From Candidatus Saccharimonadota bacterium (GTDB lineage Bacteria > Patescibacteriota > Saccharimonadia > Saccharimonadales > Saccharimonadaceae), in NCBI GenBank assembly GCA_017430725.1, contig JAFRMK010000006.1, positions 1 through 64,000 of the forward strand: 64,000 bases of DNA. Direction: 5' to 3'. Both the position numbers and the translations under genes were made by a program. Shown here one piece after another: positions 33,117 through 43,434 of this stretch. The notes beneath the pieces are model-generated. The model saw nothing but the letters and a program-made list of their open reading frames with translations, ran no database searches and had not been told where the DNA came from. Every line of letters starts with the position of its first letter. Position 1 is the first letter of the stretch.

Positions 33117-33145
33117 TTGTCAAAACTAGCGACATTGTTTATAAT
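33117..33145 (+). promoter_or_regulatory. Promoter placing the start codon at +1
   Basis: TTGTCA (33117-33122), 17-nt spacer and TATAAT (33140-33145), then 7 nt to ATG 33153. It is the best-formed example of the leaderless arrangement that recurs in this window. Confidence 0.85.
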
Positions 33146-33152
33146 GTAAAGC

Positions 33153-33890
33153 ATGAGCGCAAATGCGGCTGATGTTTCGGGTGGCGAGCCGTCACGGGAG
33201 AAGCAAAACTCGAACTCCGAGCAAGTGGTTTTTGACTCCAAAAACATCGGCAAAAAACCCAAAGCAGAATATTTCGTCAAAGTCGAGGGCGCCGAGGCCC
33301 GCAAAAAAGCCGCGATTAAAGCTGCCGAGAAAAAGCGAGATGAAGCAAGGCGCAGCCAGAAGAAAGCCGCCTTCAAACAGAGAATCAAGGCAATTCCGAA
33401 GAAATATATTATCCTCGGCGCCGTCGTATTAGTCGTATTGGCAGCCATGGCGGTTGTTGCTGCCATAAGAATACCAGTATCAATTCAGAGAAGTAAGAAC
33501 ACCAAGACAAACGAACGCATAAACGAATCATCGATATCGATAAGAGAAGAGCTGAGTTCTCGTAAACTCGGGGAGGATGGCTCATACGAAAAGGCTTTTT
33601 CGTGGGGCGAAGAACAGATTGCGGCAACCGATGACCCCCATAAGAAATACGATTATTTGTTGAACCTCGCACAATTAGCCACCGAAGACGAAAACTACTA
33701 TAATAAGGCGATTGAATACGTTCTTGAAGCGGAGAAGTTTGCTCAAGATCCTCCAGAATTCTATGACGTCTACATGACGGCCGCCACAACTTATAATTTC
33801 ATGGGCGATTACGAGAAGTTTGAGCAGTATCGGGGAAAAGCAATGGAATACGAAGAAAGAAGCCAGGATAATAGTGAGGGGTGGCTGTGA
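33153..33890 (+). CDS. One-pass membrane protein with helical-repeat C-terminus, paralogue 1
   Basis: A 245-residue protein. A cytoplasmic N-terminus has the block FDSKNIGKKPKAEYFVKVEG, then a Lys/Arg-rich helix (45-85), one membrane helix (about 88-112) and an outer domain with TPR-like helical pairs (about 140-235; YDYLLNLAQLATEDENYYNK). The paralogue at 37061 has nearly the same 30-residue N-terminal block but a diverged outer part. The stop overlaps the following large secreted-protein gene (GTGA), so the two are coupled. Likely an anchor or assembly partner for it; I recognise no named family. Confidence 0.8.
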   Translation: MSANAADVSGGEPSREKQNSNSEQVVFDSKNIGKKPKAEYFVKVEGAEARKKAAIKAAEKKRDEARRSQKKAAFKQRIKAIPKKYIILGAVVLVVLAAMAVVAAIRIPVSIQRSKNTKTNERINESSISIREELSSRKLGEDGSYEKAFSWGEEQIAATDDPHKKYDYLLNLAQLATEDENYYNKAIEYVLEAEKFAQDPPEFYDVYMTAATTYNFMGDYEKFEQYRGKAMEYEERSQDNSEGWL

Positions 33891-36800
33891 GAATTGCGAG
33901 AAAGAACGTCGGGACGATTTTGCTGGGCGTCTTAATCATAGCAGTGTTCTTCTTTGGGCCAATTCCGCTGAGGCAGGTTAGTGCGACCCAGGTGGGTTCT
34001 CAGGATTCTAGCTCATGCAAAAACTACTATAGGGGGAAATGGAAAAGCATGGCGGAGCACTACAGTGATTATTTAAATTCTTGCACTGGAGCCGGAGTAT
34101 CATTTGCGTATTTTGTGTACGACGTTGAGAACCCGCCAGACATCAGCATGGGGCCAACGACGGAGCGAAGCGGCAAGAGAGTCAAAATCCCTGGATCGGC
34201 ATGCGGCTCGACGGGCGGCTTTCTCCATTTTGGGATAACAGACTATAAGTATGGCAAGTCGTGGACGGATGGAGCGACCACCGTATCCGTAAATGGACTC
34301 GGGAGTTTGGGTAACATCAAAATGGAGGATGGTGTTGGTCACCTGGACGAGATATTTGAACCGGCCGGCATAAAAGATATGCGGGACCACCCCCTCAACC
34401 AGATAATAACAGTGAAAGACATAGGGCTGGTCGCGCACCTCGATTCATACGTAGATTCCGACACGGCGCATGAACGTTATGAAGAATGGCTACAATACTC
34501 TGGCGATGAAGATATCTGGGGCAAAAATCTAAACTCGTTCTGCTGGGGCCCATCTATCGGTGACTACACAGCCACCTACACCGGCACCACCAGCTCCAGT
34601 GGCGACAGCGGAAACGTCACAAATAAAGACGGCAAGTTCAGTATAACCTTCGAGCATTTCATCGAACGAACCGATGACACTTCCTTCAACCCGCCCAACG
34701 GTAACAGCTGGAATACTTCAGTCAGCGGTGGCATCGGCAGCACAAAATACGGCACATTCAATGGCCGTGCACGCACAAGAGTCGCCTCAGACAAAGTCAC
34801 CGGCACTCTTCTCCCCGGCGAAAAACGCACCTTCTGCCAATCAATTACATACCAGAGCAGCATCTCCTCTGACGGTTCAAGCACCACAGCGACCTCTTCG
34901 CCGTCGTGCCGCACCGTCTGGCGTGACGAAGCAACCTGTTTTGGCCGCGAATACGGTGTCGATAACGGCAAAAACTATGGCAAAATCAGCCTCAATAAAA
35001 ACAACAGGAGCTGGATTGATGCCCAGCCGAACAACCCCGAAGGTTTCAGTGAATCCATGCGCGAAGCATCTGTTGAGGCGTGGACTCGCCCCAACGACGG
35101 CGTGAAGTTTAAAACTGAAATGTGTGAAGGCGCCGAACTCGCCAATCAATACCACAATATCAATAAAAACATCTTGTACGGCCTCACCGCTACTGACGTT
35201 CAATATCTTGGCGGGCTGTCGCCGCACGAGTGGAGCAACAACGGGCTCAAGAGCAGGAATAACGCCGGCACGGGCATTTTTGGTGGCTCGTACACCAACC
35301 AAACCCAGACGCCGCACAATGGCCAATTTTCTATCACCGAAAGCCATGTTGGTAAATCTTTTAATCAAACGCTTGCCTGGACCGACCTCTGGATGAGCGG
35401 AGGCGCTGTCGTTGACAGTCACAACCCAGGCGGAAAAACCTGGCAAAACGTCGCGATCGCCACTGTCCACACGCCCTACAACTACACGACCGGTGTCACA
35501 CTAAAGTCCAATAACCTTAAATACGGCCTCGCCGGCACCAACATATCGGGCTTCGAGCTTAGTCTGCGTCGCAATGCGCGCAAAAATCCGAAAGTCACCG
35601 AGGACAGCTCGTCTTATGTTACGAAGACCAAACCGACTAAGTTCCAGGTTTTCTCATTCAAAGTGGCAAGCGGCGTGCCCGAAGCGAGCGTCAAGCTTAA
35701 CGATGAATACGTCAGGGGTGACGGTAGCGGCATTGCTTGCGGTAACTACCTCAGTTCGGCCGGTGGCTGCGAAGTCATCAATCGAGCGAGTGGCGATAAG
35801 GTGTTGTCCGGTGACAGCACAATCCTTAACAACAGCACGGACAAGCAGATCAGCGTCTCAATCCCCGACAATGCTGAAATCGGTTCCAAGATTTGTCTCG
35901 TCGGTGCCATCTGGCCGGCCGACAGCCATGATTTGCCAACCAGCGTCCTTGACCGAAATTCTGACCAAGCACCCGCCCTGAAAGAGGACGGCGCCTACTG
36001 GCATCTCTCCGAGCCATCCTGTTTCACGGTTGCGAAAAAACCAACCCTCCAAGTCCGCAATTCAGGCGCCTACGCAGGTGGCAACATTGACACCGCCGTC
36101 TCCAGACGTGCCGGCAAAGCCTATGGTTCTTGGGCGGACTACGAGTTAATTGCTGGTAGCGGAATACGCGGCATGGCATCTGGTGCAATGTTCTGGGGTG
36201 CCGGAAGAGAAAGTGTTTCCACTCCGTCTTGTTACTATTCGCCTCTTTCAATCACGAACGTCAAATGTAGCTCTGCTGCTGACAGGAATGTCGTCGGTAA
36301 TGCGCCCGAAAGCAAGGGGGCGGCCAGCTATCCTGGCACCATTCTCAGCAATGTGAAATCGCGTTTTACGCGCAGCGATGCCAACAAGACGACAAGCTTG
36401 CAGGAGCCAGGCTTTTGTCAACTGAATATCGAGACTGGTGAGTATGAGGCGCTTGGTGGACGCACCGACTTCAACTGCCTGGACAATGGCACCAACTACA
36501 CCTACCTCGAAGGAGACGCTCATACGCCGAGCGGCGACTCGTGGCTCAAATCCGTGCGAGACTATCGCAGCACGACTTGGGTAACCTATGTCACGGGCAC
36601 GCTTTATATCGACCAGAACATGTTCTATGGCGACCCGATTGCTCGCGAAAATACCACCTATTCTGACATCACCGACATTGCCCAACGCATTCTCATCGCC
36701 AAAAATATCAAGATTTCGCCAAACGTCACCCATCTTGACGCTTGGCTCCTCGCCGAAGACAGCATCGATACCTGTGCGCCTGCCGATGGCAAGCTGGGAA

Positions 36801-37021
36801 CTACGCATTGTGACCAACAGCTCACCGTCACGGGCCCTGTCATCGCAAAGCGTCTCAGTCTGAACCGTAGTTTTGGTGGCAACGGTGGCGTTCAGAGCAA
36901 TTCGCAGGCCGCCGAAGTGTTCCGGCTTAGCCCCATGACCTATCTTTGGAGCTATGCTCAATCGACCCGCTCGCTTCAGGCGCCGACAACCTATCAACGC
37001 GAACTCCCCACACGCTACTAA
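33887..37021 (+). CDS. Giant secreted protein, paralogue 1
   Basis: About 1044 residues. An N-terminal hydrophobic segment (about 10-30) is a signal or anchor. The body is rich in Gly, Ser, Thr, Asn and has scattered Cys pairs; its units resemble β-sandwich repeats (LLPGEKRTFCQSITYQSSIS). The last 200 residues (ILIAKNIKISPNVTHLDAWL, LTVTGPVIAKRLSL, LSPMTYLWSY, ending YQRELPTRY) are conserved with the paralogue at 37830. GTG 33887 overlaps the upstream stop; GTG 33881 is possible. No family is recognised. The position before pseudopilins suggests a surface or pilus-tip adhesin. Confidence 0.8.
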   Translation: MRIARKNVGTILLGVLIIAVFFFGPIPLRQVSATQVGSQDSSSCKNYYRGKWKSMAEHYSDYLNSCTGAGVSFAYFVYDVENPPDISMGPTTERSGKRVKIPGSACGSTGGFLHFGITDYKYGKSWTDGATTVSVNGLGSLGNIKMEDGVGHLDEIFEPAGIKDMRDHPLNQIITVKDIGLVAHLDSYVDSDTAHERYEEWLQYSGDEDIWGKNLNSFCWGPSIGDYTATYTGTTSSSGDSGNVTNKDGKFSITFEHFIERTDDTSFNPPNGNSWNTSVSGGIGSTKYGTFNGRARTRVASDKVTGTLLPGEKRTFCQSITYQSSISSDGSSTTATSSPSCRTVWRDEATCFGREYGVDNGKNYGKISLNKNNRSWIDAQPNNPEGFSESMREASVEAWTRPNDGVKFKTEMCEGAELANQYHNINKNILYGLTATDVQYLGGLSPHEWSNNGLKSRNNAGTGIFGGSYTNQTQTPHNGQFSITESHVGKSFNQTLAWTDLWMSGGAVVDSHNPGGKTWQNVAIATVHTPYNYTTGVTLKSNNLKYGLAGTNISGFELSLRRNARKNPKVTEDSSSYVTKTKPTKFQVFSFKVASGVPEASVKLNDEYVRGDGSGIACGNYLSSAGGCEVINRASGDKVLSGDSTILNNSTDKQISVSIPDNAEIGSKICLVGAIWPADSHDLPTSVLDRNSDQAPALKEDGAYWHLSEPSCFTVAKKPTLQVRNSGAYAGGNIDTAVSRRAGKAYGSWADYELIAGSGIRGMASGAMFWGAGRESVSTPSCYYSPLSITNVKCSSAADRNVVGNAPESKGAASYPGTILSNVKSRFTRSDANKTTSLQEPGFCQLNIETGEYEALGGRTDFNCLDNGTNYTYLEGDAHTPSGDSWLKSVRDYRSTTWVTYVTGTLYIDQNMFYGDPIARENTTYSDITDIAQRILIAKNIKISPNVTHLDAWLLAEDSIDTCAPADGKLGTTHCDQQLTVTGPVIAKRLSLNRSFGGNGGVQSNSQAAEVFRLSPMTYLWSYAQSTRSLQAPTTYQRELPTRY

Positions 37022-37060
37022 AACTCGTCAAAAAACGCCGCTTATGCTAAAATAATCTCT

Positions 37061-37843
37061 ATGAGTGAGGGCAAAACTGTGGGGGCAGAAGGCGAATCTG
37101 CCGACAAAAAGGTCGTTTTTGATTCCAAAGACATCGGCAAGAAAGAAAAGACCGAATATTTCGTCAAGGTCGAGGGCGCCGAGGCGCGCAAAAAAGAGGC
37201 CATCAAGCGTATCAAGGCGCAAAAGGCCGACATCATCAAAGAAGAAAAGGCTAAAGTCGCCGCCGAGAAAAAAGAACAAAAACGCCAACGGCGCGAAGCC
37301 AACCGCGCTAAACGCCGCATCAAACGTCAGGCCTTCATTAAAAAATACAAAATCCTCCTAATTATCCTCGGACTATTATTCGCCGGTGCGATTGTGGCGG
37401 TGGCGGCCTACTTTATTATCTATCCGCCGCTTACTGAATCGGAAAAAAAGAACGTTGAGACGATACAGATTCAAGATGAGGTTGATACTATCTTTAAGAA
37501 AAAAGCCGCCGAGATACTAGACAGCGAAACTGGCTCATATGACGATGTTGTAGCCTGGGCGAAAAAAGAAATCGAAGAAACCGATGACAATAGTCGAAAG
37601 TTCCAATATTACTCGCAGCTTGTCCGTCTGGCGATGCAGAACTCGTACACCCTGGACGATTGTTTCGTTTTTCTAGGAGAAATGGAGCAGCTCGCATCAA
37701 GTGATGGGGAATTTGCCGCCCTCTACGCGCTCTATAGCATGTCCTATTATAAAAAAGGCAACATGGAGAAATATGAAGAGTATTTAAACAAGGGCAACGA
37801 ATATAGGGAAAAAGCAGAAAGGCTGTTAGATGGAGCGGTTTAA
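37061..37843 (+). CDS. One-pass membrane protein with helical-repeat C-terminus, paralogue 2
   Basis: A 260-residue protein laid out like the one at 33153: FDSKDIGKKEKTEYFVKVEG, a longer Lys/Arg-rich helix (about 50-95), a membrane helix (about 98-120) and TPR-like helices (AEILDSETGSYDDVVAWAKK, LYALYSMSYYKKGNMEKYEE). TAAAAT lies 7 nt before ATG 37061, with TCGTCA 17 nt further up. The 3' end overlaps the second giant gene by 14 nt. It probably works with that product as the first pair does. Confidence 0.8.
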   Translation: MSEGKTVGAEGESADKKVVFDSKDIGKKEKTEYFVKVEGAEARKKEAIKRIKAQKADIIKEEKAKVAAEKKEQKRQRREANRAKRRIKRQAFIKKYKILLIILGLLFAGAIVAVAAYFIIYPPLTESEKKNVETIQIQDEVDTIFKKKAAEILDSETGSYDDVVAWAKKEIEETDDNSRKFQYYSQLVRLAMQNSYTLDDCFVFLGEMEQLASSDGEFAALYALYSMSYYKKGNMEKYEEYLNKGNEYREKAERLLDGAV

Positions 37844-40800
37844 TAAGAGATTAAGATACGTAACTAAGATAATAACCTTGTCTATTTGTATTACTGCTTT
37901 TTCGTGGCTGGCCTGTTCGGCCGATTCTGGCGGTTCGCAGGGTTCAGGCGGTAGTGCCAGTAGCTGCGGAACCATTGGCGGCGTAACATTTACCAAGCGT
38001 GGCAGCTGGTATATGTATCCTTCGCCAACCTGTGAGGCAACTGGCGTGGGCTGGGCGTACTTCACCTATGCAAATGGCTGGAACAAAGATCTAGATTACG
38101 CCCCCGCTACGGCTGGCACAGGCGGCGCAAACACCATACCGAAAGAGTGTACCAAATGGGGTGGTTTTTATCATTTTGGGTACATGGATGAGAAGTACGG
38201 CACTTCACCTGACGGAGACCTGAAGAATGGCGGGTATACGGTCACGAATGGCCGCTCGAAAGCGGTAATGAACGGCTACGCAAGTATAGGAAATATTGCG
38301 CGCCTTAACGGCACAATAGTGAAGCCATCGTGGAAATCGCCTCACTGGCAGAAAGATAACACAGGGGCAGAGCTTCCGCCGTCAATAAGTCAGGAAATTG
38401 TGGTTAACGGCACCGTTGCGGCCGTCGGCGATCATTTCGAATACGATGGTTCCGTAAAACAGAAATACCTCAAATGGCTCGAAGTTGCACCCGCCGGAAC
38501 GTCGGATATTTGGGACGCAACCGGCGAAAACGGCATCTCGTATTTCTGCTATGGTTCGACAGTCGATAAGCCGAGAACGTCTTTCTCTGCCGTCACCAAA
38601 GGCTTTGTGAATGGCTCCCAAAAGAGTAATGGCTCGACGACTACCATAAATAACAACTCAGCTACAGTTAAATTTGAACACACGATTACTCGTTCTAATG
38701 ACGGTTCAAGCGGCTCTGTCCGTGAATGGTACCGCGTTCAGGGCGATTGGCCAACCGAGTGGCACAACTATACCTGGATTGGAAAAGGGCAATCGGCAAT
38801 GGTTCACATGCCCTCGGCTCGTTCGGTCAACATTCTGCCAGGTCAGACTTCCGAGTATCGACAAAGACTGGAGTACGACACCAAGGGCGAGGGCGATGTT
38901 TCTAATACCGTTTCCGGGCTTGCCGAATTTGTTCTGAAAATCTATCGCCCCGGTACCGGCGCCAACGCCATAACGGGTACGACCAGTGCCAAGGTTAACA
39001 ATACGAACAAGTCCAGCGGCAGCGTCACCGAGGTGTCGGGCGACGGCAAATATACTATTAGCTTCCAGCACACCCTGAAACGGGGCAATGACCAAGCTGG
39101 CGGCACGGTTGATTCAAGATGGTCGACCGCCGTTCGCAGCTATGACAGCGCCAATCGAACCGTTAACCCCGGTGGTACGGCCCGTAGTGACACCCAAACT
39201 CTTTCGCAGGGCCAGCAAGCCAACGTCGTTCCGTTTACGACCGAAACCTTCAGTGGCACACTTCTGCCAGACGAATCGCGCACCTTCTGCCAAACTCTTT
39301 CTTATGAAAGCGAAATCAATCAAGCAAGTGGCAACCGCACAAGCAAAACTAGCGAATTCTGCGTCACCGTTCATCGTCCCAAGCAGCAAATGGAAAATTG
39401 CCAAGGTAAGCAGTTGAGCGTGAAAACGGGGGAGAACATGGGGAGTATCGATGCGACCGTGTTCGACAATTCTGCCGGTCAGATGAAGACCAAGAGCACC
39501 GGCATCAAGAACACCAGCTCGAGCTTGGTTGAGCTCTGGGCACGCCCAGGCCACAACTTCGTCTTTGAGGAAGTAATGTGCGAAGGCGCCGAACTGCCAA
39601 ACCAGTACCATTCGCTTGGCAAGAATATCAACTATAAAATCGAGGCGAATCGCCCCGGCAACGAAATCATGAAGGGCAGCCTGGCCTATAGCACCCCAAC
39701 CTCGTGGAGCAACTCCGGCATCAACAATCAAAGCTTTGCCGGCGTAAAGGACATCTGGGGGCGGAGTGTCTATGAAAACTACAACCAGTCTCCGCGCAAC
39801 GACGGCTCTCATTCAGTAAGGAGCGATTATGTCGGCACGACGCTCGAGCAGAAACTGACCTGGTCGGATTTGTGGATAAACAACGGCGCAGTCAACGGCG
39901 CCCACAGCGGCAACAATTCTGCCACTGCTACCGCCCAGATTCACGTACCATACAACTACATCACCACGACCGACACGACGACGAACAACAACCCGCACGT
40001 CGTCCCCGGCACTAACACGCACACGATTACCACGACAATTACCGTCAACAAACGAAAAAACACTCCCGTAAACGGCAATACGCCGTATTCCACCCGCACG
40101 AAACCGACGAAAGTCCAGCTTGTCTCGTTCCACATTAGTAGCGACCGCTCGGAGGGCCAAGTCCAATCCGCGTCAACCTACAAGGCATCCGCTGGCGGCG
40201 ACGCCGAACTGTGGCGTGTTTGCGGCGCCTTCATTTCTGGCGGCCCCTATAATTGCGAGAGTCAGAATCTTGGCGATGACGTTGTCATCAGCGCCGACGG
40301 TTCAAAATCCTACAACACCACAATCAAAGTGCCCGAGAACACCCCGATTGGCACCAAAGTCTGCGCAGTCGTAGCCGTCTGGCCGGCTGACAGCCATAAC
40401 ATGCCCGGTGACATCACTCAAGAAGGCCAAGAATATGGCGCCATGGACGACACCGAGAACGAGGCCGACCGCTATTGGGGCATTTCCAGCATGAGCTGCT
40501 CAACGGTCTCAAAGAAGCCAAATATTCAGGTTCGCCAAAGCGGCGCTTTTGCGCAGAATTACATCGACACTGCCGTTTCCGACCGCTCATTGACCGGTGA
40601 CGGCGATAAACGCAGTTATGGCTCGTGGGCAGATTATGAGCTAATCTCCGGAAAGACCACACTGGGCATGGGCTCTGGCGCAATCTTCTGGAGCGGCATT
40701 AACTTCACCGCCGGCCAAAAGCGCGCCTGTATCTCTTCCGCGCTCTCTGTCAGCAACAAAAGGTGCAGCAACGGCAGCGGCACGGTTGGCAATGCGACCA

Positions 40801-41615
40801 GTTCGACCAACAAGAACCTCAGTAGCAACCCCGAAAATGTCTTCAACAAGCTGATTGCCCGCTACACAAAGAGCGTCACGCCTATCCAGGGCGGTCGCGG
40901 CGAATCGGATGCGACTGAATACAATTCCGTGGGCGCTTGTAGGTATAACGCCAGCAACCATAGCTATGAACCTTATCCCGCTTCGGCCCAGTTTACCTGC
41001 CTAGAAAATGGCGCCTACTACGCCGAAATCAACGGTTCGGCAAAAACTCCATCCAATATTACCTCACTTTGGCAATCTAGTGATGGCGCTGATTCCAGCA
41101 ACACCGAAGTCATACACGTCAAAGGCACCTTCTATATCGGGCAAGATTTCCACTATGGTATTGCCAATAATGGCAGAGTCGTAAATGCCGACCCGACATA
41201 TTACTCGCTCTCCGAAATCCCCCAGAAGATTATCATTGCTGATGATATAAAAATCTCGCCTTGGGTCACTCATCTGGACGCTTGGTTGGTGGCGCGAAAC
41301 AGTATCAATACATGCTATGTTTCCGGTAGCGGACCAGAGATTAAGCGCGTTAGCGTGGGCGGCGCAAATAGCTGCGACCGGCAGTTGACCGTCACCGGTC
41401 CGGTCATCGCCAAGAAGCTCTATCTGTATCGAACGCACGGCGGCGGTAAAACGACGGCCGGCGGAAACACGATGCAGTGGTGGCGAAACGAGGATTCGCA
41501 GGGCGCAGAAATATTCAAGGTCAGCCCCTTGACTTATCTCTGGAGCTACAGCCAGGCCGAACGCTATTCGCAGGCCACCACAACCTATCAACGGGAGCTG
41601 CCGACGAAGTACTAA
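37830..41615 (+). CDS. Giant secreted protein, paralogue 2
   Basis: A 1261-residue protein, longer than its paralogue by about 215 residues through extra β-sandwich units. It has an N-terminal signal (about 10-30, IITLSICITAFSWLACSADS; the LACS could be a lipobox), repeats such as TISFQHTLKRGNDQ and VKFEHTITRSND, two LLPDESRTFCQ-type units, and C-terminal blocks ILIADD-like, LTVTGPVIAKKLYLY, VSPLTYLWSY and a YQRELPTKY end. The frame overlaps its upstream partner, so ATG 37830 is translationally coupled. Four pilin-like genes follow. Role as adhesin or pilus tip is inferred. Confidence 0.8.
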   Translation: MERFNKRLRYVTKIITLSICITAFSWLACSADSGGSQGSGGSASSCGTIGGVTFTKRGSWYMYPSPTCEATGVGWAYFTYANGWNKDLDYAPATAGTGGANTIPKECTKWGGFYHFGYMDEKYGTSPDGDLKNGGYTVTNGRSKAVMNGYASIGNIARLNGTIVKPSWKSPHWQKDNTGAELPPSISQEIVVNGTVAAVGDHFEYDGSVKQKYLKWLEVAPAGTSDIWDATGENGISYFCYGSTVDKPRTSFSAVTKGFVNGSQKSNGSTTTINNNSATVKFEHTITRSNDGSSGSVREWYRVQGDWPTEWHNYTWIGKGQSAMVHMPSARSVNILPGQTSEYRQRLEYDTKGEGDVSNTVSGLAEFVLKIYRPGTGANAITGTTSAKVNNTNKSSGSVTEVSGDGKYTISFQHTLKRGNDQAGGTVDSRWSTAVRSYDSANRTVNPGGTARSDTQTLSQGQQANVVPFTTETFSGTLLPDESRTFCQTLSYESEINQASGNRTSKTSEFCVTVHRPKQQMENCQGKQLSVKTGENMGSIDATVFDNSAGQMKTKSTGIKNTSSSLVELWARPGHNFVFEEVMCEGAELPNQYHSLGKNINYKIEANRPGNEIMKGSLAYSTPTSWSNSGINNQSFAGVKDIWGRSVYENYNQSPRNDGSHSVRSDYVGTTLEQKLTWSDLWINNGAVNGAHSGNNSATATAQIHVPYNYITTTDTTTNNNPHVVPGTNTHTITTTITVNKRKNTPVNGNTPYSTRTKPTKVQLVSFHISSDRSEGQVQSASTYKASAGGDAELWRVCGAFISGGPYNCESQNLGDDVVISADGSKSYNTTIKVPENTPIGTKVCAVVAVWPADSHNMPGDITQEGQEYGAMDDTENEADRYWGISSMSCSTVSKKPNIQVRQSGAFAQNYIDTAVSDRSLTGDGDKRSYGSWADYELISGKTTLGMGSGAIFWSGINFTAGQKRACISSALSVSNKRCSNGSGTVGNATSSTNKNLSSNPENVFNKLIARYTKSVTPIQGGRGESDATEYNSVGACRYNASNHSYEPYPASAQFTCLENGAYYAEINGSAKTPSNITSLWQSSDGADSSNTEVIHVKGTFYIGQDFHYGIANNGRVVNADPTYYSLSEIPQKIIIADDIKISPWVTHLDAWLVARNSINTCYVSGSGPEIKRVSVGGANSCDRQLTVTGPVIAKKLYLYRTHGGGKTTAGGNTMQWWRNEDSQGAEIFKVSPLTYLWSYSQAERYSQATTTYQRELPTKY

Positions 41616-41644
41616 AAATGAACACGCTAATGTATAATAAGGAT

Positions 41645-42583
41645 ATGGGAAAAAGTGGTGGCGCAGCTGAGGCCTCTGGCTTCACGATTATTGAGGTGAT
41701 GTTGACACTTGCCATTAGCGGCATGGTGTTGGTCGGTGCGCTACTCGGCGTTAGTTCCACAATCTCACGCCAGCGTTATCGCGACACGGTCGAAGACATC
41801 GCATCGACCCTGCGCACCCAATACGATTTAGTCAGTCGTGTTCAAATCGAAAAACGCACCAGTGAAGACGAGAATGCCTGCAAGACGATTTCGGGAGACG
41901 TTTTCAATGACACGCCCGAAGCGAGCGGTCGAGGTCGCACGAATTGTAACGTCTATGGCGTCGCCGTCGCACTCGGCTTGCCTGGCGATGGCGGAGTGCT
42001 CGGCAAGCGCATCCAGGTCACCAACCTCATCGGTAAAGATTTGGGCGCATACCGTCGGGACCTCGAACAGGCCGGCAAGGATCCGGATACGGAGCTACGC
42101 GGAAAGGGCGAGCTTGCACTCCTGAAAGAGCTCAAAGTCACAAATCTCTACAGAGAAAATAACGGCCGATGCAAGACCACCAACATATTGACGAACGAAA
42201 CCTTCAAATGGGATGCGTCGCTCGAAACTGTCACGAAAAATCAGCCGGCCAAGGTGCTGCTGATGATTGTACGCTCTCCGCGCGATGGCACAATTCACAC
42301 CTATGTCTGGAATTATTCTGGAACCGACAACGAATCGATGGACTATGCGGGCGACTTATCCACTGCCTGCAATGGCGTCCAAAACGGCAAAAGTAAACCC
42401 ACTATCAGTAAGGGATTGGCTGGCGATAATTTTAAAATCGAAGACGTCAAACTCTGCATCAAGTCGGAAGATGCCATCGCAACTTACGGCAGGCGCCGGA
42501 TGCTGAAAATCGCCGCCGACGGTCACAATTCGTCCGCCGTGGCGCTCATGAATATGGATGACGGAGAGAACGAATGCAACTAA
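41645..42583 (+). CDS. Type IV pseudopilin 1
   Basis: A 312-residue prepilin-like protein. MGKSGGAAEASGFTIIEVML has a short leader, a G^F cleavage site and Glu at +5, followed by a hydrophobic helix. The outer part is large (about 270 residues) for a pilin and has Cys at several sites. The frame is open upstream to 41477 inside the preceding gene, but ATG 41645 lies 6 nt after TATAAT (41633-41638) and gives the proper leader. It overlaps the next gene by 10 nt, so the four pilin-like genes form one operon. Confidence 0.85.
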   Translation: MGKSGGAAEASGFTIIEVMLTLAISGMVLVGALLGVSSTISRQRYRDTVEDIASTLRTQYDLVSRVQIEKRTSEDENACKTISGDVFNDTPEASGRGRTNCNVYGVAVALGLPGDGGVLGKRIQVTNLIGKDLGAYRRDLEQAGKDPDTELRGKGELALLKELKVTNLYRENNGRCKTTNILTNETFKWDASLETVTKNQPAKVLLMIVRSPRDGTIHTYVWNYSGTDNESMDYAGDLSTACNGVQNGKSKPTISKGLAGDNFKIEDVKLCIKSEDAIATYGRRRMLKIAADGHNSSAVALMNMDDGENECN

Positions 42584-43434
42584 GGCGTAATCAGGTCAAA
42601 ATCACACACGGCGACACCTTGATTGAGGTCATCCTCGCCTTGTCGATTTTTGCGACGCTCGCCGTGATGGCTATCCATACCATGAATTCAGGCATGTATC
42701 AGGCCGAGCGCGCGGTCGAAATAACGATGGCGCGCAATGAAATTGACGCCCAAGCCGAAGCGATTCGTTTCATCCAGAACAACTATGTCGCCGAACGCGA
42801 ATATCCCGCCGCTAAACAGCAGTATTCAGCTCTGTGGCGCGAAATCACTGCAGGAAAATCAATTCCGGCTAGTGAATTCAAGAGCGAGCTCTATGACATT
42901 AATAACGAAAATGTTCACACTTGTGATGACGCCTATCGATTGCAGGTTCCTCGCAACGGCGCTGTAGCCAATAAAGTCTTTGCTGTCAACACGAGATTAC
43001 TTGAACCGAGCTCCGCCATTAGCGCGACCGTCGGTCAGTATACATACCAAAAGCTAGTTGACAGCGAAATACTCATTAGCGGCAACACGAAACATTCTGG
43101 CGAATACGTCTTGCGACCGGCTTCGCTTTATCCGCGTGGCATTTTCTCCGTGCTGAACTTTGGCGAAATCAGAGACAATGCACTCTCGGCCGGGGCGACC
43201 GGAACGGACACCGACTCGTCGCTTGTCGAAAACAAAATCTATCGTAGAGCGGACGCCATTGAGGGCATCTGGGTAATCGCCGTACAGGGCGACAGCAGCG
43301 GCATCACACGCGCCGACCACCACGCCGAGTTTTACGATTTCTATATCCGTTCTTGTTGGCAGGCGACCGGCTCAAGTGCGCCGTCTACGCTGACCACAAT
43401 CGTTCGTCTATATAATCCGGAGGTAATCGAGTAA
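42574..43434 (+). CDS. Type IV pseudopilin 2
   Basis: A 286-residue protein. Its N-terminus (KITHGDTLIEVILALSIFAT) is a prepilin-type site with cleavage after Gly and Glu at +5. The remaining domain is acidic and long for a pilin. It overlaps its neighbours at both ends (10 nt before; TAATG after). By analogy with minor pilins of other type IV systems it may start or cap the fibre. Which minor pilin it corresponds to is not clear. Confidence 0.85.
   Translation: MQLRRNQVKITHGDTLIEVILALSIFATLAVMAIHTMNSGMYQAERAVEITMARNEIDAQAEAIRFIQNNYVAEREYPAAKQQYSALWREITAGKSIPASEFKSELYDINNENVHTCDDAYRLQVPRNGAVANKVFAVNTRLLEPSSAISATVGQYTYQKLVDSEILISGNTKHSGEYVLRPASLYPRGIFSVLNFGEIRDNALSAGATGTDTDSSLVENKIYRRADAIEGIWVIAVQGDSSGITRADHHAEFYDFYIRSCWQATGSSAPSTLTTIVRLYNPEVIE

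Noticed and set aside
32639-33466. 275-codon minus-strand frame
   Set aside because: Antisense to rny and the following gene; no recognisable domain.
36248-36997. 249-codon minus-strand frame
   Set aside because: Antisense to the first giant gene, in its conserved C-terminal part, with no start signal.
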